Below, in pieces: positions 1 to 5,954 of a DNA stretch of 6,463 nt (position 1 is the first letter of the stretch; each line of letters opens with the position of its first letter). The stretch is taken from positions 1 to 6,463 of the forward strand of contig JAQGKG010000159.1 of the NCBI GenBank assembly GCA_028290245.1. Direction: 5' to 3'. Made by a program: the position numbers and the translations under genes. The notes under the pieces were generated by a model. The model saw only the letters and a list, made by a program, of their open reading frames with translations, searched no databases and was not told where the DNA came from. The DNA comes from Devosia sp. GTDB taxonomy: Bacteria; Pseudomonadota; Alphaproteobacteria; Rhizobiales; Devosiaceae.

Positions 1-34
1 TCGAAAGCTCCGACGCTTAGAGCGACCCGCAGGA

Positions 35-59
35 CAAATCGCTTCAGTGGAGCGATTTG
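35..59. repeat. Perfect 9-bp inverted repeat (hairpin) downstream of mazG
   Basis: CAAATCGCT (35-43) and AGCGATTTG (51-59) are exact reverse complements around a 7-base loop. The hairpin lies about 50 bases past the mazG stop. Neither side is followed by a T-run, so it is not a canonical intrinsic terminator. It could stabilise the 3' end of the mazG transcript, act as a weak bidirectional terminator with the gene left of the window, or be one copy of a dispersed intergenic element. The rest of 1-110 shows no convincing gene. Confidence 0.5.
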
Positions 60-110
60 AGCGAACAAGGCCATGAGAGCTATGCTCGAATAGCGGCAAG
101 TACCACTTGT

Positions 111-926
111 CTACGCTTTATCAGCCGCGCGGATCTCGTTCCAGTAGCCGTCCAACCGATCGAGCCCGGCTTCCCTGGGCTCGATACCATCTTCGCGGCA
201 GCGTGCCTCGACATGATGAAACCGCCGCGTAAACTTGAAATTGGCATCACGTAGAGCCGCTTCAGGATCGACACCGGCATGGCGCGCCAGGTTGGCGACG
301 GCAAACAGCAGGTCGCCGATCTCTTCCTGCACCGCGGCTTGATCGCCTGACGCCTGCGCCTCAATGACCTCCGCCAGTTCCTCATCGACCTTGGCCTTGA
401 CCGAGGCAAAGTCCGGCCAGTCGAACCCGACCTTGGCCGCGCGCTTGGTTAGCTTGCCGGCACGCGCCAGGGCAGGGAGCACATTGGGCACATCGTCGAG
501 CAGGGACGGCGTGACGTCACCCTTGCGCTCAGCCTTGGCCGCACATTCCTGCGCCTTGATCGCCTCCCAGCGGTTCTCCGATGCCGCCGAAGTTCCCGCC
601 ACCACATCGCCGAACACATGCGGATGGCGGCGGATCAGCTTCTCGGTGATCGCCAGCACCACGTCACCGATATCGAAGTGTCCGGCCTCGCTGGCCATCT
701 GTGCGTGATAGATCGGCTGCAACAGCAGATCGCCGAGTTCTTCACGCAGGTCGCTAAAATCCTGGCGTTCGATCGCGTCGGCAACCTCATAGGCTTCTTC
801 GATCGTGTAGTGGCGGATGCTGTGAAAGTCCTGTTCCAGGTCCCACGGACAACCACCATCGGGATTGCGCAGGGCGGCCATGATCTCGATGAGGCGGGAA
901 ATGTCGCGTGAGGGCTGCATGGTCAT
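111..926 (-). CDS. mazG: Nucleoside triphosphate pyrophosphohydrolase MazG
   Basis: MazG hydrolyses nucleoside triphosphates to monophosphate and pyrophosphate in the cytoplasm, removing non-canonical or damaged NTPs; in E. coli it also affects ppGpp-linked stress physiology. The 271-residue product has the two tandem all-alpha MazG domains of the long form. In the first, the metal-binding acidic sets are E43-E44 with E47, and E62-E63 with D66 (REELGDLL), followed by HPHVFGD at 101-107. A linker with RWEAIKAQE (119-127) leads to LPALARAGKLTKRAAKVGFDW-type sequence around 150-170, a MazG hallmark. The second domain has E182-E183 with E186, and E201-E202 with D205 (EEIGDLLFAV). Length and order fit the full-length alphaproteobacterial enzyme. 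The start at 926 has only a weak ribosome site; a second ATG at 920 is equally possible and would remove two residues. It is read in the same direction as the MYG1-family gene upstream, but the 138-base gap suggests its own promoter. Confidence 0.95.
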   Translation of the reverse strand: MTMQPSRDISRLIEIMAALRNPDGGCPWDLEQDFHSIRHYTIEEAYEVADAIERQDFSDLREELGDLLLQPIYHAQMASEAGHFDIGDVVLAITEKLIRRHPHVFGDVVAGTSAASENRWEAIKAQECAAKAERKGDVTPSLLDDVPNVLPALARAGKLTKRAAKVGFDWPDFASVKAKVDEELAEVIEAQASGDQAAVQEEIGDLLFAVANLARHAGVDPEAALRDANFKFTRRFHHVEARCREDGIEPREAGLDRLDGYWNEIRAADKA

Positions 927-1009
927 CTCGGTTTGAATCGATATCGGCCCAGTCTAGCAGGTCAGTTTCTGCAGCACAGGGCGCCACAAAATCACAGGTC
1001 CAGTTTTCG

Positions 1010-1025
1010 CATAATATATATTATG
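1010..1025. promoter_or_regulatory. AT-rich 16-bp perfect palindrome upstream of mazG
   Basis: CATAATATATATTATG is an exact palindrome and the most AT-rich patch in a GC-rich window. It lies about 85 bases upstream of the mazG start, in the gap after the MYG1-family stop. On the minus strand it offers several -10-like hexamers (TATATT, TAATAT), and TTCGAC sits about 16 bases upstream as a poor -35. The simplest reading is the mazG promoter; a binding site for a dimeric regulator is an alternative. No start site can be fixed from sequence alone. Confidence 0.4.
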
Positions 1026-1064
1026 GAACTCATAACTGTGTCGAATGGCCCGGAATGCCTGCGG

Positions 1065-1985
1065 TCAGCCTTCCGCCAGAGCTTCAACTACGGCGATATC
1101 GGCCATCGCCAATGCTGCTTCCCGCGTCTTTGCCGCGGCAACGAACCGGCCGTTATGGCAGAAGCTAGCGCCGGTAATGCCGCTGGCGGCTTCCAGCTCG
1201 CCATTGGTCAATCCGGCCCATGATGCGGGTAGATCAGCGCGGGCCTCAAAGCCTTCGTCGGCCTTGCGGATGGTGGTCAGGCACCAGTCTTTGTCGCGCG
1301 GATGCACCACGAACAGCAAATGGTCGGCACCAGCTTTGATGATGCTGGGACGGAACGGCATGCCCATCGGCAGCTCAAGCACGCGACTGGCGCCAGCCGC
1401 CACGATAGCGGTCTGTACAACGGCCTCGGCGCGCAGCTTGGCGGCGCTACGGCCAATGCTGGCTTCGACAAAGCTGCGGGCAATCGCCAGCGCAATATGG
1501 AACTGACGGTCATCGGCGCCGGGCTCGCTGTCGTCGAACACCGGCTTCAGCATTTCCAACAGCGACGGCAAGGTCAAACCGGCCAGCAGTCCCGTCGGGC
1601 TCAGCGCACCGTTGTCGGTCAAGTCGATCGGCAGCACAAAACTGCCATCGAATTTCTCATGCACGGTCTCGATATCGGCTGCGGCAATGCCCGACGCAGC
1701 CAGGTAGTCGCGACCATAATGCTTCCACACGAGCCCAAACGAGCTATATGGCTGGCCATCGTCACGCAGCGGCGCGCCACGCTGGTGGTGGTCGAAAATT
1801 CGGTGTTCCGCCTCGTAGAGCCCGCCCACATCATAGATAATGCGATCCGCAGCGGGCGAAATCCACTCGGGCGCCCTGCTCCGCACGATTTTGGCCTGCG
1901 GATAAAGGCGGGTCAGGATGACGCTGGACAGCAATTCGTCGGCATGGAAGGCACCGGAATGGGTGACGAGATAATCGGGAATCAT
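1065..1985 (-). CDS. MYG1-family DHH-type metal-dependent hydrolase
   Basis: The protein belongs to the MYG1 family (formerly UPF0160), related to DHH phosphoesterases. Human MYG1 is reported to be a 3'-5' RNA exonuclease; the role of the bacterial members is not established, so the substrate here is unknown. From the chosen start (306 residues) the family motifs appear in order: THSGAFHADE at 8-17 (H9, H14, D16), DVGG at 52-55, FDHHQ at 64-68 (the DHH signature with D65, H66 and H67), DLTDNG at 121-126, and C-terminal FCHNGRF at 275-281. These are the metal-site and active-site blocks expected, and nothing is missing. The frame stays open upstream to a TTG at 2066, but that extension has no family resemblance. 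The ATG at 1985 puts THSGAFH where family members have it and has AAGG about 10 bases upstream. It has no signal peptide, so it should act in the cytoplasm. It is divergent from the F420 operon and is probably core genome, not part of that system. Confidence 0.9.
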   Translation of the reverse strand: MIPDYLVTHSGAFHADELLSSVILTRLYPQAKIVRSRAPEWISPAADRIIYDVGGLYEAEHRIFDHHQRGAPLRDDGQPYSSFGLVWKHYGRDYLAASGIAAADIETVHEKFDGSFVLPIDLTDNGALSPTGLLAGLTLPSLLEMLKPVFDDSEPGADDRQFHIALAIARSFVEASIGRSAAKLRAEAVVQTAIVAAGASRVLELPMGMPFRPSIIKAGADHLLFVVHPRDKDWCLTTIRKADEGFEARADLPASWAGLTNGELEAASGITGASFCHNGRFVAAAKTREAALAMADIAVVEALAEG

Positions 1986-2079
1986 GCCTGATTTGCCTTG
2001 CTGTTCGCGGGGATTACCGCCTGAGGATGGCATCAGATAGCCACTGCCGGGCGTTAGCTCAAGCAATCAACGAATCCGA

Positions 2080-2109
2080 TGGACATTTTTGACCAATTGG
2101 TCAAAGTAT
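2080..2109 (+). promoter_or_regulatory. Candidate promoter of the F420 operon
   Basis: TGGACA at 2080-2085 matches the -35 consensus at five of six positions. AAGTAT at 2104-2109 is a weak -10 (three of six), 18 bases further on. The start of fgd is 31 bases beyond the -10. The palindrome at 2088-2105 fills the spacer, the usual place for a repressor site. An alternative -35 is TTGACC at 2089-2094, inside the palindrome, but it has no good -10 at 16-18 bases. The position is reasonable; the exact elements are uncertain. Confidence 0.3.
2088..2105. promoter_or_regulatory. 18-bp perfect palindrome, likely operator between divergent genes
   Basis: TTTGACCAATTGGTCAAA (2088-2105) equals its own reverse complement with no spacer and no mismatch. 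It lies between the divergent MYG1-family gene and the F420 operon, 34 bases before the fgd ATG. Gapless dyads with GACC/GGTC arms are typical targets of dimeric repressors such as the GntR, TetR or MarR families. The order of the half sites (GACCAA then TTGGTC) is opposite to the common FadR-type TTGGTC...GACCAA arrangement, so the regulator cannot be named. No regulator gene lies in the window. Confidence 0.6.
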
Positions 2110-2129
2110 CTGCACCTCCGGCGAGCATT

Positions 2130-2135
2130 GGGGAA
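2130..2135 (+). promoter_or_regulatory. Ribosome binding site that fixes the fgd start
   Basis: GGGGAA at 2130-2135 lies four bases before the ATG at 2140. It supports that start over the in-frame TTG at 2089, which would add 17 residues with no family counterpart and would place the operator palindrome inside the coding region. Confidence 0.6.
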
Positions 2136-2139
2136 CGAA

Positions 2140-3156
2140 ATGCGCTTCGGTTACAAAGCCTCTGCTGAACAGTTTGCGCCCAATACGCTGCTGCGGTTCG
2201 CCATTGAAGCCGAACAGGCCGGCTTCGAGTCGGTGTTCATCAGCGACCACTTCCAGCCCTGGAAACACACCGACGGCCACGCGCCGTTCGCACCGTCCTG
2301 GATGGCTGCGGCTTTGGCGCGCACCGAAAAGCTGGTGGTCGGCACCTCCGTGCTGACGCCGACGTTCCGCCTGCATCCCTCGGTCGTCGCGCACGCCTTC
2401 GGTACGCTCGGCGCCATGTTCCCCGAGCGGGTCATTCTGGGCGTCGGCACCGGCGAGTCGCTGAACGAAGTGCCGTCCACCGGCATGGTCTGGCCCGAAC
2501 TCAAGGAACGCTCCGCCCGCCTGCGCGAAGCCGTTACGCTGATCCGCAAGCTGTGGAGCGAGGATCGCGTCACTTTTGATGGCGAGTATTACAAGACGCA
2601 GAACGCGACCATCTATGACAAACCCGAAAAGATGGTGCCGATCTATCTGGCAGCCGGCGGCCCCCTCAATGCCAAATATGCCGGTCGCGCTGGCGACGGC
2701 TTCATTTGCACCTCCGGCAAGGGCGCCGAGCTTTATGTCGATCAGTTGCTACCTAATGTCGGCTTGGGTCGCGCAGAGTCCGGGCGCGAAAACCTGCCCT
2801 TCGAGCGCATGATCGAAGTGAAAGTGTCGTTCGACACCGACGCGGCAGCGGCGCTGGAAAACACCCGTGGCTGGGCTGCGCTGTCGCTGTCAGCCGAAGA
2901 AAAACACTCGGTCGAAGATCCTGCCGAAATGGAACGCCTAGCGTCACAACTCCCCATCGAGCGCATTGCCAAGCGTTGGATCGTTTCCAGCGATCCGGAT
3001 GAGCATGTCGCGGCGATCAAGACCTATATGGACTATGGCTTCGACCATCTGGTGTTCCACGCGCCAGGCGAGGACCAGAGCCGCTTCATTGCGCTCTATG
3101 CCCAGGAAATCCTGCCGCGCCTGCGGGCGCTCGTGCCGAACGCCCCTGCCCTTTAG
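2140..3156 (+). CDS. fgd: F420-dependent glucose-6-phosphate dehydrogenase
   Basis: FGD oxidises glucose 6-phosphate to 6-phosphogluconolactone and reduces coenzyme F420 to F420H2, the main source of reduced F420 in mycobacteria. It is a luciferase-like (LLM) TIM-barrel protein. The 338-residue product matches the ~336-residue Mycobacterium FGD1, as I remember it, nearly end to end: YKASAEQFAP at 5-14, SDHFQPW at 35-41, GTSVLTPTFR at 68-77, GVGTGE at 101-106, AGRAGDGFICTSGKG at 181-195, IAKRWIV at 276-282 and HLVFHAPG at 303-310. Catalytic residues H37, W41 and E106 correspond to His40, Trp44 and Glu109. The residues that hold the sugar phosphate in FGD1 (Thr195, Lys198, Lys259, Arg283) are present as T191, K194, K255 and R279. 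That separates it from the many other LLM F420 enzymes and supports glucose 6-phosphate as the substrate. There is no signal peptide, so it is cytoplasmic. It is first in the operon, nine bases before cofE. Confidence 0.93.
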   Translation: MRFGYKASAEQFAPNTLLRFAIEAEQAGFESVFISDHFQPWKHTDGHAPFAPSWMAAALARTEKLVVGTSVLTPTFRLHPSVVAHAFGTLGAMFPERVILGVGTGESLNEVPSTGMVWPELKERSARLREAVTLIRKLWSEDRVTFDGEYYKTQNATIYDKPEKMVPIYLAAGGPLNAKYAGRAGDGFICTSGKGAELYVDQLLPNVGLGRAESGRENLPFERMIEVKVSFDTDAAAALENTRGWAALSLSAEEKHSVEDPAEMERLASQLPIERIAKRWIVSSDPDEHVAAIKTYMDYGFDHLVFHAPGEDQSRFIALYAQEILPRLRALVPNAPAL

Positions 3157-3165
3157 GTCCACGAT

Positions 3166-3990
3166 ATGCCCATGCCGCGCTACTCAGTCTGGGGCGTTAC
3201 AGGAATGCCGGAAATCGACGCGGGCGATGATCTCGTCGCGTTGATCGCCGACGCCGTTCGGGCATCCGTAACGGAAGACCCGACTGCCGCCTTGCGGGAC
3301 GGCGACATCCTGGTCATCACCAGCAAGATCGTCTCCAAGGCCGAAGGCATGCAGGTGCCCGCCGCCGACCGCGACAAGGCCATAGCAATGGACACCGTCC
3401 GCGTCGTCGCCGAGCGCATTCACCCCGGCGGCATCACGCAGATCGTCGAGACGCGCCATGGCCTTGTCATGGCAGCTGCGGGCATCGACACTTCCAACGT
3501 ACCCGATGGCCTGGCGCTGCGCCTGCCGCTCGACCCGGATCAATCGGCGCGCCTGCTGTGCCAAGGACTGCGCGACCGCTTAGGCGTTTCGCTGGGCGTC
3601 ATCATCACCGACACCTTCGGCCGCCCATGGCGCGTCGGCCAAACTGACGTGGCCATCGGCGCCGCGGGCATTACAGTCACCGATGATCTACGCGGCGGGG
3701 TCGACGCCAACGGCCGCCCACTAAACGTCACCATCACGGTACTGGCCGACGAGCTTGCCGGCGCCGCCGACCTGGTCAAGGGCAAGGCCAGCGGCATTCC
3801 CGTCGCCGTGGTGCGCGGCCTCGGCAAACTCGTCACCGACCTCGACGCGCCCGGCGCCCGCACTCTGACACGCGTCGGCGACGACGATATGTTCCGCTTC
3901 GGTTCGGCCGAGGCCTACCAACTGGGCTACGATGCCGCGCAGGCCGAACTGCGCGCCCAAACACCTGCCAAACGCGTCAAACAGGACTGA
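3166..3990 (+). CDS. cofE: Coenzyme F420-0:L-glutamate ligase (CofE)
   Basis: CofE joins L-glutamate to F420-0 using GTP and a divalent metal, then adds further gamma-linked glutamates to make the tail of F420. The 274-residue product has the family blocks in order: DGDILVITSKIVSKAEG at 46-62, AAGIDTSNVPDG around 104-115, ITDTFGRPWRVGQTD at 147-161 (probable metal and nucleotide site around D149-T150) and ADELAGAADLVKG at 194-206. It is the stand-alone form: the nitroreductase-like C-terminal domain of actinobacterial FbiB is absent. It begins nine bases after fgd, with AGG overlapping the fgd stop as the likely ribosome site, and ends six bases before the binding-protein gene. A second in-frame ATG at 3172 is possible. 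No other F420 biosynthesis gene is in the window, which points to tail addition on an imported precursor. Whether it acts on lactyl- or 3-phosphoglycerate-type F420-0 cannot be told. Confidence 0.95.
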   Translation: MPMPRYSVWGVTGMPEIDAGDDLVALIADAVRASVTEDPTAALRDGDILVITSKIVSKAEGMQVPAADRDKAIAMDTVRVVAERIHPGGITQIVETRHGLVMAAAGIDTSNVPDGLALRLPLDPDQSARLLCQGLRDRLGVSLGVIITDTFGRPWRVGQTDVAIGAAGITVTDDLRGGVDANGRPLNVTITVLADELAGAADLVKGKASGIPVAVVRGLGKLVTDLDAPGARTLTRVGDDDMFRFGSAEAYQLGYDAAQAELRAQTPAKRVKQD

Positions 3991-3996
3991 ACCCAA

Positions 3997-4944
3997 ATGC
4001 GCACCCTGCCCCATCTGTTGAGCCTCGCCGTGCTTGCCCTGTCTGCCGGCGCCGCCATGGCACAAACCTCGTACCCGCTGACGGTGGAAAATTGCGGCGT
4101 CGAAGTCACCCTACCCGCCGCACCGGTTAAGGTCGTCACCATCAAGTCGACCGCCACGGAAATGCTGCTTGCGCTCGGCCTCGGCAGCCACATCGTCGGT
4201 GTAGGCTTCCAGGATGGCCCAGCGCCCCAGCCATGGACAGCCGAGGCCGCGGCCTTGCCGGTGTTGTCCGACAAACTGCCCTCACAGGAAGTGGTGCTGG
4301 AAGCCGAGCCCGACTTCATCTACGGCGGCTGGGAGAGCAATTTCGCGGCCGACGGTGCCGGCGAACGTCCCACTCTGGCCGCACTTGGCGTCGCCACCTA
4401 TGTTTCGCCAGCCGCCTGCCGCACGGTCAAGCCAGCCAAGTTGACCTTCGACGAAGTTTTCGCCGAGATCGAGGAAATGGGCGAGGTCTTCAATGCCAAG
4501 CCCGCGGCCGATGCACTGATCGCCGAGCAGCACGCCGCGCTGGACGCCATACCTGCCGATGAGCGCGGCCTCACCGCCGTCTGGTATTCCTCGGGCACTA
4601 AGGCGCCCTATGTCGGCGCCGGCAGCGGCGCCCCACAAATGATGCTGGAGGCTCTCGGCCTCGACAACATCCTGGCCGCCGAGGACGAAGGCTGGATTTC
4701 CAGCAGCTGGGAAGCTGTGGTCGATGCCGATCCGGATGTAATCGTTCTGGTCGACGCGACGTGGAATTCCGCCGAGCAGAAGAAGAAGTTGCTGGCCGAG
4801 AACCCCATCACCAGCAAGCTCGATGCCGTCATCAACCAGCGCTACCTGATCGTACCGTTCCCCGCCTCCGAAGCCGGCGTGCGCAATGTTGGCGCCACGG
4901 CAGATATGGCGGCACAACTGGCCGAGCTCAGCTTCACGCCGTGA
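3997..4944 (+). CDS. Periplasmic binding protein of a putative F420-0 ABC importer
   Basis: This is a 315-residue class III (TroA/FecB/BtuF-like) solute-binding protein. Residues 1-22 are a Sec signal peptide (basic start, hydrophobic 7-20, AMA before a cut at about 22/23). The mature part has two lobes joined by a helix around 150-185. Blocks such as VVTIKSTATEMLLALGLG (46-63), SDKLPSQEVVLEAEPDFIYG (91-110) and GWESNFAADGAGER (111-124) resemble, as I recall them, the 'proposed F420-0 ABC transporter, periplasmic' family rather than cobalamin or siderophore binders. Position directly after cofE supports this. There is no lipobox cysteine, so it should be a soluble periplasmic protein. C33 and C141 are the only mature cysteines and could form a disulfide. 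AGGA at 3983-3986 is the ribosome site. The fold is sure; the ligand is inference, and a corrinoid or haem-like ligand is the main alternative. Confidence 0.85.
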   Translation: MRTLPHLLSLAVLALSAGAAMAQTSYPLTVENCGVEVTLPAAPVKVVTIKSTATEMLLALGLGSHIVGVGFQDGPAPQPWTAEAAALPVLSDKLPSQEVVLEAEPDFIYGGWESNFAADGAGERPTLAALGVATYVSPAACRTVKPAKLTFDEVFAEIEEMGEVFNAKPAADALIAEQHAALDAIPADERGLTAVWYSSGTKAPYVGAGSGAPQMMLEALGLDNILAAEDEGWISSSWEAVVDADPDVIVLVDATWNSAEQKKKLLAENPITSKLDAVINQRYLIVPFPASEAGVRNVGATADMAAQLAELSFTP

Positions 4945-5954
4945 ACCAGGCCAAGCTGGCAACGCTCAGTTTGAGCCTGCTGGCATTGCTGCTGGCCAGC
5001 TTGGTGCTGGCCGTCACCTTCGGACCGGCAGATATCGCGCCGGTCGAAGTGTGGCAAACGATTGGCCACCATTTTGGCCTGATCGCCGAAAGCCCGGTCA
5101 GCCGGCTGCGCGACGCCATCATATGGGAATTGCGGCTGCCGCGTGTGCTGGCTGCCGCAGCCGTCGGCGCCGGCCTTGCACTGTGCGGTGCCGTCATGCA
5201 GGCGCTGACCCGCAACCCGCTGGCCGATCCATACCTGCTCGGGCTGTCGTCAGGCGCGTCCCTCGGCGCCGTGGCCTTCCTGCTGCTGGGCGCATCGCTG
5301 CTGATGCCGCTCGGTGCTTTCCTCGGCGCTGGAGCCGCCATGGCTTTGACCCTGCTGGTCACCCAACTGCTCGGCGGCGCCACGCCAACACGGGCCATCC
5401 TCGCCGGCATTTCCATCTCGGCCCTCGCCGCAGCCGCAACGTCCTTCCTGATCTTCTGGTCGGCCACCGGCGATTCCTACCGCGAAATCCTCAGTTGGCT
5501 GATGGGCTCACTGAGCGGCGTCGGCTGGTCCGAGGCGCTGCTGGTCATTGGCGCTATTGTCCTGGCCGGCTTGCCGATCTTGCTGTCCGGCCGGGCGCTC
5601 GACGCCTTCGCCTTTGGCGATACCGCCGCGGCCACCCTAGGCGTCGATGTTCCCCGCCTGCGCTGGTGGCTGCTCGGCGGAACGGCGCTGCTCACCGGCA
5701 TACTGGTGTCCATTGGCGGCGCCATCGGCTTCGTTGGCCTGATCATCCCCCATGTCATCCGGCTGATCACTGGCTCGCGTCATCGCGTGCTGCTGCCCGT
5801 GGCCATGCTGCTCGGCGCCAGCTTCATGATCTGGACCGATACCGCCGCGCGCACCATGTTCGCCCCGCGCGAACTCCCCGTCGGAATCATTACCGCCCTG
5901 CTCGGCGCCCCGATCTTCCTCATGGTCCTCCTCCGCTACCGGCGCATCACATGA
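4941..5954 (+). CDS. FecCD/BtuC-type permease of a putative F420-0 ABC importer
   Basis: The protein is a 337-residue inner-membrane permease with about ten hydrophobic segments, the usual size and layout of BtuC/FecC/FhuB-half proteins, which work as homodimers with two ATPase subunits. Family blocks are RLPRVL at 65-70, GAVMQALTRNPLADPYLLG at 83-101, SWLMGSL at 185-191, GAIGFVGLIIPHVIRL at 260-275 (the cytoplasmic coupling region that contacts the ATPase) and ELPVGIITALLGAPIF at 311-326. The start is GTG at 4941, sharing GTGA with the stop of the binding-protein gene. The frame is open 60 codons further upstream, but that part only overlaps the preceding gene and is out of character. In actinobacteria the matching three-gene cassette with cofE was proposed to import F420-0. 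It shares ATGA with the ATPase start, so translation of the three importer genes is probably coupled. Confidence 0.9.
   Translation: MNQAKLATLSLSLLALLLASLVLAVTFGPADIAPVEVWQTIGHHFGLIAESPVSRLRDAIIWELRLPRVLAAAAVGAGLALCGAVMQALTRNPLADPYLLGLSSGASLGAVAFLLLGASLLMPLGAFLGAGAAMALTLLVTQLLGGATPTRAILAGISISALAAAATSFLIFWSATGDSYREILSWLMGSLSGVGWSEALLVIGAIVLAGLPILLSGRALDAFAFGDTAAATLGVDVPRLRWWLLGGTALLTGILVSIGGAIGFVGLIIPHVIRLITGSRHRVLLPVAMLLGASFMIWTDTAARTMFAPRELPVGIITALLGAPIFLMVLLRYRRIT

Noticed and set aside
57..254. Short plus-strand open frame overlapping the mazG 3' end
   Set aside because: Most of it is antisense to mazG, and the remainder starts inside the hairpin arm. No ribosome site or homology is evident.
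1302..1991. 229-codon open frame on the plus strand
   Set aside because: It lies antisense to the MYG1-family gene, whose motifs are intact. The translation has no recognisable domain and a composition typical of a GC-rich antisense frame.
2067..2139. Extended N-termini: TTG at 2089 for fgd, and TTG at 2066 for the MYG1-family gene
   Set aside because: Both extensions lack family counterparts. Internal ATGs at 2140 and 1985 match family starts and have better-placed ribosome sites.
4761..4940. 60-codon upstream extension of the permease frame
   Set aside because: It overlaps the binding-protein gene in another frame and is rich in R, H and Q, unlike a permease N-terminus. The GTG at 4941 gives a normal first membrane segment.
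4282..4962. 226-codon open frame on the minus strand
   Set aside because: It is antisense to the binding-protein gene and shows no family motif; it exists because GC-rich coding DNA has few stops in opposite frames.
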